Assembly: GCF_031143425.1 (NCBI RefSeq)
Contig: NC_090437.1
Coordinates: 849,723,978-849,787,977 of the forward strand
Direction of reading: 5' to 3'
DNA: 64,000 bases
Source: Pleurodeles waltl
Lineage: Eukaryota; Chordata; Amphibia; Caudata; Salamandridae
In this document: positions 25,140 through 36,079 of the stretch, piece after piece
Numbering within the stretch: position 1 is the stretch's first letter
Layout of the letters: every line of letters starts with the position of its first letter
Program-made: the position numbers and the translations under genes
Notes under the pieces: generated by a model
What the model was told of the DNA's origin: nothing
Databases searched by the model: none
What the model saw: the letters and a program-made list of their open reading frames with translations, nothing else

Positions 25140-25712
25140 TGTTGAAGTAAGCCTCAGCAAGCGCTACTAGTGAAAGGGGTTCACCTTTCTCTGCACAAAC
25201 TCCTCAGACCATGTAGGAAGAAGATGGCACAGAAACTGAAATAAAAGACAAAGTTTATTAAACCTCATGAGGTGGTACTACAGTTCAAACAGCACCCTTC
25301 GGTAATGTTTGAATTAGCACACTGAACTGAGAGAGCATGGTCCTTTTATACCCACGCAGGGGCTAAAAGGAGGTGGTACAATTATAGAAGCAAGACTTTC
25401 ATACATGTAAGGTCATGTGGAAATGCACAGTCGACAGGTAGGAGGGGCTGACAGTTTTCAAGGACTAAAAGCTGCAGACCTTACTGAGCATGTGCGAAAG
25501 TGAGAGATGCTAAATATAACTTGTCACTAGGCACATTTTCAAGAGTAGTTAACAGAAAGGTAGGACAGAGCACATGGTGAGCACATGGCAGCATGTGGCA
25601 GAGAAAATGGCTGCCATGAATACAAAATGTATTCCGCGAAATGTTCACAATAGTTACTAAATACAAGATGTCTTCTACTAACGCTTAATCTAATCGCTGC
25701 TGAACTACAACA
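25140..25712 (-). mobile_element. LTR of a retrotransposon, minus orientation
   Basis: On the minus strand the segment opens TGTTGTAGTTCAG and closes CTTACTTCAACA, giving the TG...CA ends of an LTR. It holds a TATA box, TATAAAAGGA at 25341-25350, and an AATAAA poly(A) signal at 25254-25259 at a spacing that suits U3-R-U5 organisation. No matching second LTR or coding interior is seen nearby, and no clear target duplication, so this is a solo or orphan LTR. Family unknown. Confidence 0.6.
25341..25350 (-). promoter_or_regulatory. LTR TATA box
   Basis: TATAAAAGGA on the minus strand, followed about 85 bases downstream by AATAAA (25254-25259). Confidence 0.55.
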
Positions 25713-25736
25713 ATTTGGGACCATCACCTCCCTGGG

Positions 25737-25990
25737 GCAACATAGAAAAGTAAATGATAGGGGGGTCCTTTTGACTCCCCAGGCCCTGGGGCTACAAATA
25801 GATATAAGAAGGGGGTCCAGTGCAGACTCCTGGCCCTGGGGACCACCACCTACCCGGGGCAAAACTTAAATGATGGAGGAGGTTGCACTGCCCTCCTCTT
25901 GGAGCCATAGATGGTCCTTGGGACTGCCAACCCCTCGGGCTGACTCCTGCTACCTCCGGAGTTGCCCACCCTCGGGAGGTAGCTATTTGC
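25737..25990. repeat. GC-rich degenerate repeat block
   Basis: Contains 'ggccctgggg' and 'acccggggc' motifs in the opposite sense to the block at 24829-25139, on the other side of the LTR. The two blocks may be halves of one repeat-rich element split by the LTR insertion. Confidence 0.45.
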
Positions 25991-26250
25991 TTATGTTTGG
26001 TGACACCTGACAGCTCCCGCCAAGCAAAAGCAGGCATAACTCTACTTTCAGCATGCAGGAGCAATCAAACATCTCTTGCTTGCTGAAATCAACGTTTTCA
26101 TCTCTTTCCATGCATGCAAACATTCTATTAAAAGCAGCTCCCTGCTTGCTGGAGCAATGTCAGCTCCTGCAGGAGATGGAAGCCAGCTGGGACAGCAGGG
26201 TCAGCCCGCAGTCCTCAGAATAAAAAAAAAAAAGAAATGAATAAATAAAA

Positions 26251-26304
26251 AACTTTTCAAGGTGAACTGCAGATCTGCAGATTGCAGTTCCACCTTGAAA
26301 AGTT
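26251..26304. repeat. near-perfect hairpin
   Basis: AACTTTTCAAGGTGAACTGC (26251-26270) pairs with its inverse at 26284-26304 with one bulged base; the centre is AGATCTGCAG-like. A half-copy, 'tttcaccttgaaaagttatc', recurs near 26631, so this is probably the end or body of a small transposon. Confidence 0.6.
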
Positions 26305-26959
26305 ATCTGATGAAGACAGTCGAGCAAGAAGGTGTAATGTAGGAAATGCACTATACATATGCCCAACGAGATAGCACTAATTACTCAGTAGAAAGTACTC
26401 CAGTTGGGTATACATTCTGCACAAAATTGTGGCATCTTCTTGGACAAATACGCAGGGCTGGGTTTATTCTGGCTTGATGCTCATTTGGCAGGAAAAAAAA
26501 CTTAAACGTGGAGACCTTACACATATAAACAAAGCAGGTGCCTAAGTTGAAGGTCCACTTCTGTAGAGTACTAATCATCCTAAATTGTTCTGCATGCTCA
26601 ATGCAAAGCAAGTGTTTTTTCATTTTGCATTTTCACCTTGAAAAGTTATCAGTAAATTTGATGGAGGTGTTTGCATCCTTGCTTTTTTGAGCACAATATC
26701 TCAAGTAGTGACTGTGATGAGTGGGTTCTTTCTTGTCAACTGCTTCTAAGAGCTAACTCCTGCTGCACATGGCCAAAGGTTGTGAACAAGGCGGGGCTGG
26801 GTGGTTATAGAGGGTTAGCTGCAAGGCCTAGCCACAGGCTAGGCCCTTTGGCTAACTCTTACTGTGCACAGTCAAAGGTCGTGAGTGGTGTGGGGTTGGG
26901 TGGTGTACAGGGGACTGGCTACAGGCAGTGGTTGGATTAACATACAGTAATTAAAATTC

Positions 26960-27312
26960 CTTTATGTTAAAAAAAACACAGAAATTCACTGAAAAAAAAA
27001 CAAAAGTTACACCATAGTTAGGAAATATAATTTTTTTTAAACACAGAAATTCACTCTTGCCAGGCCCTGCTAATTACCTTGGATATTACAGCACTCATGA
27101 CAAGTTTTATAACCACATTAATAATATCACTGCAACATTTGCAGTACAATTATTTATGAGAAAACTGTGCATGGCAAGGACACGAGTTATAGTTATCTTA
27201 GGGCAAGAGTTATAGTTACTTGAAATAACTCTGACTATAGCACCTGAATTCCTATGACAAGTACATTCAAAATCTGACTCCAATGTCTCTGTAATCTTTG
27301 ATTTATTTCAGG
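26960..27312. repeat. dispersed 'gttatagttac' repeat, inverted pair
   Basis: 27061-27312 has the family's hallmark text: 'catggcaaggacacgagttatag', 'gggcaagagttatagttactt', then 'ctctgtaatctttg'. 26960-27060 contains the tail ('cactgaaaaaaaaacaaaagttac') in reverse. Relatives lie at 33419-33620, 34333-34570, 52640-52990 and 55400-55690. Confidence 0.6.
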
Positions 27313-27339
27313 TGAATTTCTATACAAGAAAGAAGTGAC

Positions 27340-28228
27340 TCCAACAGACTCAAACTGATGGTCTCACCAACGAAGACAGCTATATTTCCACTACAACGTT
27401 TCAGCCTATGTCTTCCTCAGGTACTACAAGATGGTTTGCTCAGTGGCTGCACAGCTGACACTGCTGGATTTTCAAAAAACATTATCAGTGAAGATTACAA
27501 TTGAAATGTGGAATCAATGCAGTCCTGAGAACTCTTCAGATATGCAGAAATCAAGTGGTTTTGTCAGTGATGTTCAGTCCATCTGGATGCAGTGCTTTTA
27601 AACGGTACATTTGTAGGTTTTCTCTGATGTTCAGTAGTTCTTCCGTTAAGGCATGTTCCACAGAGAAAATCTTCAAATATGATAGTAAATGGTCTGCAAG
27701 GTTAAAGTGATTGGCTACAGCCTGGTCACGTTTCTTGTTAATTATTGCTGATTTGTGGTTCCTGAATCGTGTACGGAGGTCATTCACTGTTTGGCCTACA
27801 TATTGTTTTTTACAGCTCTGACGTTGACACTGAATCACAAAAATAATGCATGTTGAGCGACATGTAAGATGTTGTCTTATTCACTAGGACCTTCTTGTAA
27901 CAGAGCCAGTTACTGATGATGTTTGTAAAAAGTATTAACATGTGATGCACCTTTTAGAATTGCACCAATGAACTCCTTCATGTGTCACAGCTTGCTTAAG
28001 TTCAGCTCTCACAATAAGCGATCATAAATTGGGAGCTTTGCAGTAAGCAATGACTGGCAGTTTTGGAAAAAGCTTTTGCAATTTTTCACAAGTGGATAGT
28101 AAGGGAAAAGTTGTTTGCATTATATTTCTGTAGTTGAAAGTCAACCACAAATGGGATTCTGTCATTTTTGTTTCTTCTGTTAGCGTCGGCATTTGACTCT
28201 GTAGTGAAATGAGGAGTTGTTGTGGTAC

Positions 28229-28250
<22 letters not shown>
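27340..28250 (-). pseudogene. Penelope-like element fragment, GIY-YIG endonuclease
   Basis: The clearest frame is 27551-27838 on the minus strand. QCQRQSCKKQYVGQTVNDL, RTRFRNHKSAI and AVANHFNLADH are the Cys pair, the GIY-YIG-type core (YVGQT) and the downstream catalytic arginine/histidine region typical of Penelope-like retroelements. Upstream, 28022-28276 reads TFNYRNIMQTTFPLLSTCE, then LFPKLPVIAYCKAPNL, which is the linker between reverse transcriptase and endonuclease in that group. The RT domain itself is missing: an AT microsatellite begins near 28231. The stretch 27360-27430 (GTTTCAGCC...TCTTCCTCAGG) looks like the element's 3' region. The endonuclease would nick target DNA to prime reverse transcription; this copy is truncated. 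Confidence 0.8.
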
Positions 28251-28260
<10 letters not shown>

Positions 28261-28262
28261 GC
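28231..28262. repeat. (AT)n microsatellite
   Basis: Interrupted TATATA run next to the truncated Penelope-like fragment. A second (AT)n tract lies at 28353-28388. Confidence 0.8.
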
Positions 28263-28389
28263 ATGACAATCCACATGCACCGAAAACTGGGTGTTAGATT
28301 AATGAAGACACAATATTCTTTTACCAGATTACTTTATTTGTATGCTGTCCACTATATATATATATAAAAAAAATATATATATATATAAA

Positions 28390-28959
28390 TTACCAGTCTC
28401 TCTACTGGGCAGTTAAATAAAGTTAGGACCACATTTTCATAGGAAAATAATTTTTTGGTTTGCTAATAACTTTCCCACTATTTGACATATCTTCATGAAC
28501 TTTTTGAAAAAAAAAAGTTCATCCACCTCAGCTCTTTCCTGGGACGTTTTGGATTGAAATTTCAATTGGGGGCCAAGAAAATGGGGGAAGTCCCAAATAT
28601 GATTTCCTCATGCAATTTTCTGTTGGACAATTAAACAGCAATAACATGAAAACGTCTTAATAAAATTACAATAAATTTGACAGAAAGCTTGATCTTGGTC
28701 TGGAAGGTTTGCTTTTTGTGATTTGATGTAAAATGTTTGAGATCTCACAGATCAAAATATATGATCTGATTGGCTACCACCAAAGCAACAAACATGGTGA
28801 CTCAGAAACTGAGTTCCCTGTCATATTTAAAAAATGGGAACCACACCTGGGGCCAAAAACTATTTTTTTAATTGGAGCTGATGTTACATGGATCCTTGGT
28901 GATGTTAAAAAAACTGCGGGCTCCTGTTCCTTTTAATAAGAGCCCACTGGATGGGCAAA
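28390..28959. other. unassigned stretch
   Basis: No gene or named repeat recognised; mixed AT-rich sequence. Confidence 0.3.
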
Positions 28960-29760
28960 AGCTGGGGGGGGTAGATATTTATATTTTTTTTAGGGAGGGG
29001 CATGAGGCCTCACTCCTTAAACCATTTTTAGGACCCTGGGACTGTGCCCCCTGGAGCTGCTTCTTTTTTAATTGGGACCCCATCCTACCAGGCTGAAAGT
29101 TTTCTTTAGGGGAGGGGGTGTGCGGCTCTGGTACATCCCATCCCCTGGGACCGAGTTTTACATTTTGGGGAGGGGGTGTGTGACCCGACTCCTCAAGCCA
29201 TTGATCAGCCCCAGGGACCCCATCCCCAGGGATGGATGTGTGTAGTGTCCCAGGAACCCCATCCCATGGGACAATCCATGCCGGAGCAGTAAATAATAAA
29301 TGAGCAGGCCCAGCTACTCATTTATGACTTTTTTGGTCTTTTATGGGACCACAGAGGGAGTAGCAGAGCTCTGCGGCCCCTGTTGGCTCCCCAGCCACAA
29401 CCATGATGGGAGCCAGACATGTTTTTTAAAGAGGATACTCAGGTGCCCACCCAAGGCACACATAATTCATGGCACTGTTGGTGGCTCTGGGGCAGGTGCA
29501 GGGCCCCCCAGTCCTTGCTGGCTACCCAGCCTGCTGGTAGGAGCTGGCTCTTTCTCTTTGCTCCTGCCTGGGTAGAACAGCATTTTTCTATGCTCCCGCC
29601 CAGGTAAGAGCAAAGTTGTGTTTCGTGCCCCAGTCAGAAAACAGCAGTGTCCCAGGAGGTGGGGTCCCTGGGGCACTGCTCACATCAGCCCCAAGGGATG
29701 GGGTTGCTGGTGCCAATGTACTGCTCAGGGAGTGGGGCTGAATGTCCCCTTCCCTAATTT
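28960..29760. repeat. GC-rich degenerate repeat block
   Basis: Recurrent 'ggggagggggtgtg', 'cctgggacc' and 'ccccatccc' motifs in imperfect tandem order. Same character as 24829-25139 and 25737-25990. Frames across it are low-complexity and not genes. Confidence 0.5.
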
Positions 29761-30129
29761 TAAAGGTTATACCCAGGCCTTTGGGCCTCGATAAGGATTG
29801 AAGAGGGAGTGCAAATGCCCCCTCTCCTAGTTATATGCTTCTGCCCCAGTGCCTGAGAGAAGCTCAGAGGAAGGCCACACACACCGTCTCCTTACAAAAT
29901 AGAACCACCAACTTCTCCAGCCCATGCCCATCCCAAAGGGCTCATTTTGAAAATGGCTGGGAGCAAACATTTGTTCATCTCTGTTCCGTGGATCCATAGT
30001 ACAGGGGAAAAAATAGGTTATTGCCCCCAGGGGGTCTCTCTGGGCCCCTCATCAGACCTAGTGTGGAAGGGTATCCCTGCCCTGTCCCCTAATATGTTTT
30101 TTTCTATTTTATTCAGTACAGAAGACTGA

Positions 30130-30758
30130 GGCCCTCATTACGAGCCTGGCGGTCTGTGACCGCCAGGCTCGCGGTTGGCGGGAGCACCGCCGACAGCCTG
30201 GCGGTGCCCCTTAGGGCATTCTGACCGCGGCGCTTTGGCCGCGGTCAGTGCAGGAAAACCGGCGGTCTCCCGCCGGTTTTCCGCTGCCCGTCAGAATCCT
30301 CCAAGGCGGCGCAGCATGCTGCGCCGCCTTGGGGATTCTGACACCCCCTACCGCCATCCTGTTCCTGGCGGTTCGCCCGCCAGGAACAGGATGGCGGTAG
30401 GGGGTGTCGCGGGGCCCCTGGGGGCCCCTGCAGTGCCCATGCCAATGGCATGGGCACTGCAGGGGCCCCCGTAAGAGGGCCCCGCTTGTATTTCACTGTC
30501 TGCATAGCAGACAGTGAAATACGCGACGGGTGCAGTAGCACCCGTCGCACCTTCCCACTCCGCCGGCTCGATTCCGAGCCGGCGTCCTCGTGGGAAGGTT
30601 GTTTCCCGCTGGGCTGGCGGGCGGCCTTAAGGCGGCCGCCCGCCTGCCCAGCGGGAAACTCAGAATGCCGGCCGCGGTCTTCAGACCGCGGTGCGGTATT
30701 CCTGCGGCGCAACTTTGGCGGGCGGCCTCCGCCGCCCGTCAAAGTTGTAATGAGGGCC
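30130..30758. mobile_element. full-length GC-rich multi-hairpin MITE
   Basis: Starts GGCCCTCATTACGAGCC and ends TTGTAATGAGGGCC, flanked by TGA at 30127-30129 and TGA at 30759-30761. The body is an uninterrupted series of inverted repeats: CCTGGCGGTC/GACCGCCAGG, ACCGGCGG/CCGCCGGT, AAGGCGGCGCAGC/GCTGCGCCGCCTT, ACCGCCATCCTGTTCC/GGAACAGGATGGCGGT, CAGTGCCCATGCC/GGCATGGGCACTG, TTTCACTGTCTG/CAGACAGTGAAA, GCGGTCT/AGACCGC and others. Frames through it are by-products. The first 15 bases agree with the 12 kb Harbinger terminus except for one extra or changed base. Confidence 0.85.
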
Positions 30759-30761
30759 TGA

Positions 30762-32916
30762 GTCCCCAAGTCCTAAACTGGGCGCCATAACATCTTTGTT
30801 GATGTGGTGACAGCCAATTAGATCTTATCCAAGATCAGTGGGGTCCTTGGCTTCTCCACAGGGTGAAATATACACAAATTGGGAGCTCTAATATTTCTAA
30901 AACTATTGAATGGATAGACACCAAACCGCAATAATTATGCTTTCTGGACAAAGGTCTAGATTTCTGCCAAGTTTGGTGTAATTCTGTATTGCCACTTTTT
31001 GCTGTACCATTGTCTAATTTTCCTAAAGCATAATGCTTGGGGGAAATGTTTGACCCTCACTTGACAGATCACCCTGAAAAATTCCAGGAAGTAGCTAAGT
31101 TAGAGGAGACTTTTTTTCAAGTTTAGTGAAGATTTGATGAAATGTACCAAAGTTATAAGCAAACCAAAAAATGGTTTCCCCATGGAAATGCAGTCCTAAC
31201 TATAACTACCCAGTGGTGACTGCCACTGTGTAACATATACATATATTCACATGCTTACTTATGAAGTTACAATGTAAAGATGCTCCCGATGTACTGACTC
31301 TTGTTGTAGTTGCTGCAATTCAATGCCTCCTAATGTACATACTTGCAAGGTAATGACTGAAAACCGTCTTCAATCGACAGTGATAGTGGAGGCATACTGT
31401 TGCAAGACTGCACACATTTTCGGGGTCTTTATTTCACACAAATTGTATTTTGCTGCTAAGAGAAATATTTAAAAGTCTCTGTACCAACAACTTTATAATG
31501 GTCATAGTGTCTAATAATATAGCTCAGTGGTCTGTTCACCTGATCAACAACGTAAGAATCATAGTTTCTGGCCACAGTAGGACTGAATTGGTGTTTCATA
31601 TTTATTTATAAATGCCTTTTATTTATTAGAATCATGAAATAACATTGACCAAATACCTGTAATCATTCAAAAAATTGAACTCAAGAAATGAAAACGAGAG
31701 CATGAGAATAACATTTTACAGCAATTTTCAATTAACGTATGACAAAATTGATACTAAACAAAAACAAAAAACGAAAAATATTTCAGGCACTAGTTTAAAA
31801 TTATGGAGCGTATTTATTAAGAAAATACAGAGAGAAGTCATAGAAGATTACTGAAAGAAAGAGGTAACAGAAAGTATAAAGAGGAGAAAAAGAAGGGAAG
31901 GGAAAGCTAGGCGGTAATATAAACTGAAAGCACAGAGAAATTGTACTAATCTAAAGAGCAGCAATCTCAAGGAGTAATAAATAAAAAAGCAACAGGAATT
32001 GGGAGAGGGGTTGTTGAGTAGTATATATTAAATAGTTGTTTTATAAAGCAACGAATGTCATCTAGCACGTTTGTTATAGTGAAGCTCCTTTGATCCTTTC
32101 GTGCATTTCGTACAGCATTATTAAGTTAGGTAACAATATCGCCCTTTATTAACCAGTATTGGAATTACAGTTTGTGGGATGCACCTTTTCAGTGGTTATT
32201 TTTAAAACCCAGAAAAAAGTCATCCATGTGAATTTCTGCAAATGTTAATAGAACTGACTGGTTTCAATCATGCTATCATTCCTTAAAATACTCTTGTTCA
32301 AGATTTTGTTTGGCAACATTGTCATTTAGGTCACGATAAAATGCATAATTTGTTTTGTGAGTAATTCACTCTGGTTCAAAGAGTCACAGACCCTACGAGA
32401 TGATGGCACATTAGGTTAACTCCGCTCCCTTGTTTGACCTCTCATTTTTCAGGATTAGTGACCTCTAACCATTTAACATCTGCGAAGTGATTTATTTGGC
32501 TGTAAAAAGAATCAAATCGTGTTTTATATCATCGACGTCCAGACTGGGAGAAAAACCAAAAGCCACGGGACAATAATTTATGTACATCCTCCCAAAGCAA
32601 GCCTAGAAAAGCTATTAATGTTCTTGTAATTAGAAACAATTTGCTCGCTTCTGTAGACTACTGTTTCAATAAATCCTTCACCCCGTTCAGTAACTTATTT
32701 TGTGATGTAGGCTACGTTTACCTGAGTGATTCCAGCATAGGGAGCCAGATTAGAAACATGAGGGACAGTGAAGCAGGATAAAATAGTGTTTCATAATCTG
32801 TGGGGGGGGGGACTCACCGTTTTACATTTAATGGATGGAGCATATAAATGCCATTCCCTGTACAATGCTTGTACCGTTCATTCACACTGGAAGCGAGTAT
32901 TCTAAACTAACTTTGA
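30762..32916. other. unassigned AT-rich stretch
   Basis: No gene, RNA or recognised repeat. It ends at the left breakpoint of the tandem duplication. Confidence 0.35.
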
Positions 32917-33418
32917 AAATCGTTTTTTTAGTTAAAATAATGACAAATGGCAAACTATTTAGTAAGACCAACCTAGAACATTTAGGTCCTCTCGCGAGAA
33001 GTGTAGAAATGTTGCATCTGCAGTCCAACATCTCCAGGCAACATATTCCTTTTCTCTGGGTTCGTAGGACAGTATTCATTTATATGAAGGTAATACTGCA
33101 CCAGAATTACTACGACCACTGGTATTAGTAATTCTTGGATGTGGAATTAGTGAACTATTACAACTTGTCCCCTATGGAACATGGAATTATTCTGTAAATT
33201 TCAGTTTTTAAGCCAGTTTCAGCAGAGTATTTACAAATATCCGGCTCACTCTTCCTCTGGGTAGGCCATTACCTGCAGTACTTTGTAACGACTTCTGCTG
33301 AGCAGTGCTCAGCATATAGCTACAAATCCCTCTTATCACTATACATAGACTCTGAAGCCTTTTCTTTCACTTAATGGTTCAGTGCATCATACAATTTATA
33401 CATGCAGGAACGTTATAG

Positions 33419-33620
33419 TTAGGTTCAGATTATAAACATACAAACTATAGGAATCCAGCAGTTATAGTTTCCTGAGCTTACTATAACTTATGCCCCCCCA
33501 CAATGGACTTCTTATGACCTCACATATTACATCACTCATGAAATGGTCAGTGACATCACTGATGACATTTCAAATGATATCACTGATGACATTACTGATG
33601 ACATCATCCAGTGAATGTGA
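33419..33620 (-). repeat. dispersed 'gttatagttac' repeat, reverse copy
   Basis: Contains 'agttatagtttcctgagcttactataactt' and a short tandem 'atcactgatgacatt' cluster (33550-33610). It is roughly the inverse of 34333-34570, so the two flank about 0.7 kb as an inverted pair. A second copy lies at 41234-41435. Confidence 0.6.
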
Positions 33621-34332
33621 TTATTTCACAAACGTTTCTGACACCTAAAGATATGTACTAACCAACTGCAGAAGTTAAATTACTTTTCTTTCTGGGTGTA
33701 CTATTTATGAGTGAACTAGCCTCTACCCTGCACATGTCCCTTGCTGATGTATGTGCGTGTTAGTGCTTGGTGACAGTCAAAGCATTTCTAAGCTGTTCAT
33801 TGAGACTTCACTCCACAGTGATGGCTGATTATATTTCTGTTTTCTGACATTTGTACCAATTTCCTCAGACCTCTCTCCTTTGTGATGAATGACTATAGTT
33901 GCAGATTGCAATAAATACATCTGTTCAATAAGACCTTTCTCTTGGGTGATGGCTCAGTGTAGTAGACATTTACAGTCTGACCTCTCTGCTTACACCTTTC
34001 TGCAGGATGAAGAATACTTTTTACTAGTGGTTTGTGAAACAATGCCCTATCCGCTAAGACCTCTTTGCTGGGTGTGTTACAGTGGTTTGTGTAAAACTGA
34101 TGTCTGCATTAAAACCTTTTTCCATGTTGACAAATGGTGTTGTTGTGGTTTGTGATAGACTAGCCTGCAGTGTTAGATGTCTTACTTTGGTCATTAGTGT
34201 TTCGAACTGACAGGTCTATCCGCTGAAAACTCTCTCCTGGGTAATTTGTTAGTGTAGTAGGTACAGTCAGCTGTCTGCTTAGTAATACAAAAATAAATGG
34301 TATTTAATGAAGCATATTGAAGTTTACTTTCC

Positions 34333-34570
34333 CTGATGACGTCATCAGTAATTTCATTTCAGATGTCATCAGTAATGTCATTACTAACATCACTGACCAT
34401 GTCATGAGTTATATAATATGTGAGGTCATAAGCAGTGCATTGCAGGGAGTGTAAGTTATAGTTAGCTCAGGTAACTATAACAACTGAATTTCTATGGTTT
34501 TGGGTATGTAAAATCGGAACCAAATTATAACATCCCTGTAACCTTTGTTTTTTGTGCAATATTTGTAAAT
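34333..34570 (+). repeat. dispersed 'gttatagttac' repeat, forward copy
   Basis: Reads 'gatgacgtcatcagtaat', 'gtgcattgcagggagtg', 'aagttatagttagctcagg', then 'ccctgtaacctttg'. It matches the copies at 27061-27312 and 55400-55690. Second copy at 42148-42385. Confidence 0.6.
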
Positions 34571-34757
34571 AAAGCATACTACAACTTCACCCATAAGTTC
34601 AAATTAACAATATACATTTCAGAAGTTTAGAAATACAGGCATTTATTCATTTTATACATTGTAAAAGTAACAATTAACAAATCAAGATAAGTTAACTTAA
34701 GTAGTCTTTCCATAATTGCAAAACAGCATTTTTTTCTTTTTTTTTAAATCATTTTTT

Positions 34758-34855
34758 GGATCTGTAGATCCACCGCAAATTTCAAAGGGGATCCTGCATG
34801 AGTACTCTATGGTTACTAGTCCCTGTGATGAAATTGCGGTGGATCTGCAGATTCG
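34758..34855. repeat. short inverted repeat (MITE-like)
   Basis: GATCCACCGCAAATTTCA on the left pairs with TGAAATTGCGGTGGATC on the right, separated by about 45 bases. Possibly the end of a hAT-like element, given the BED-type frame that follows. Second copy at 42573-42670. Confidence 0.5.
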
Positions 34856-35174
34856 ACAAAGTATTTAGAAAATATATAAATATCATATACAGCCCCCTCA
34901 AAATGTAACATTGACATCAGAGAAAACATATCCATACATTACATTTCTGTTTTACAACATACTTTTTTACGAGTTTGGCAAATCCGCGGGACCACCGCAA
35001 TGGCACCGTGGTGCCACTGTTCCACTGTGATGCGAGGAACACACCCAAACCTCAACTTCTGATTGGCTACAGTAAGTCTCTATCCATGCACTTGCAAACC
35101 ACACCCTAAATCAGTTATTTGGCTTCAACATCTCTTTAGAGAAGACTGAAGACCAGAGCTCCATTGTTTTATTT

Positions 35175-35500
35175 TTGCCTTACTGCAAAAGAACATACTT
35201 TCAAAATCAAATCAACATGTCTTCTTCAGAAGATAGAAAACAAGGAGAACCCTATGATGAAGAGGAAGAAGACTTTCCACTGCCCAAGAAACTTAGTTCA
35301 GGAAGCATTTCTCTAAACCGTCAGGAGAAAAGAAGGTTGTTGGTAAGATTGTTCAGTGCAACATATGCAACAAAAAACTAGCACGAGCAACAGACAAAAA
35401 GTATTCCTATGGCATACCAGGCTGAAACATCTTAAAATGATTCACTCATGAACATACAAAAGGATGATGCGAGAAAAGGAAGGAGGCACAGCATCATCAG
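35175..35500 (+). pseudogene. BED zinc-finger, hAT-like N-terminal relic (copy 1)
   Basis: A frame reads MSSSEDRKQGEPYDEEEEDF, FPLPKKLSSGS, then RQEKRR up to about 35340. A +1 shift then gives KIVQCNICNKKLARATDKKY, and a further shift gives TRLKHLKMIHS. The CxxC pair and the spaced HLK...H pair are the ligands of a BED-type zinc finger, the N-terminal DNA-binding module of many hAT transposases and domesticated relatives. The rest of the protein is not recognisable; frames to 35640 lack a dimerisation domain. ATG at 35218 has purine at -3 (CAACATGT). The two frame breaks are shared by both copies, so they predate the duplication. A domesticated BED protein is the alternative origin. Confidence 0.55.
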
Positions 35501-36079
35501 CAGCTGGACCATTTGTGTAACCCTCACCATCCAACCAGATGATTACTATTCCTGGTGTACCGCAGAAACTCCCAGGCATGGTCACTCATTGCGGCAAGTG
35601 TCATATGCCAGTGGGACTGAAGATGTCATCTGTTGCTGACTTCATGGATGCTGTTGAAAACCACACATGTTATTTTGTTTTCTCTTCACTGTTTAACATA
35701 TAATTCTTCATAAAGACTGAACCAAATTGCTACCCCCAAGTTGCCTTCTCTTACTCCTTTTACTACCATGGTTATTTTTGTTCCAAAAGAAAAACGCAAA
35801 AAAAGATAGAAAGTTTTTTAAAGAAATTCACCCCAAAAAAAACGACTCTCTTTAAAACCACTTCATCTAGTCAAAGAAAGTGCTAACTACACGTTTTATG
35901 TTTCTGTGCGATTGGTATCTTAATTTAAGTGTTTGGTAGTTTTTCTATATATACATGTATCATACCTCGCATAAGTGAAATCAAAGTAGCACATCTTGCT
36001 ATTACTGTATGAAAGAAGGCACTAGCAAATGTTGTGTAATGCCATTTAGAATATTAAAATGGAAATGGATGTGTAATTG

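Noticed and set aside
30245..30769. 174-residue minus-strand ORF and overlapping plus-strand frames
   Set aside because: GC-rich hairpin MITE with few stops by composition; similar frames appear in every copy on both strands.
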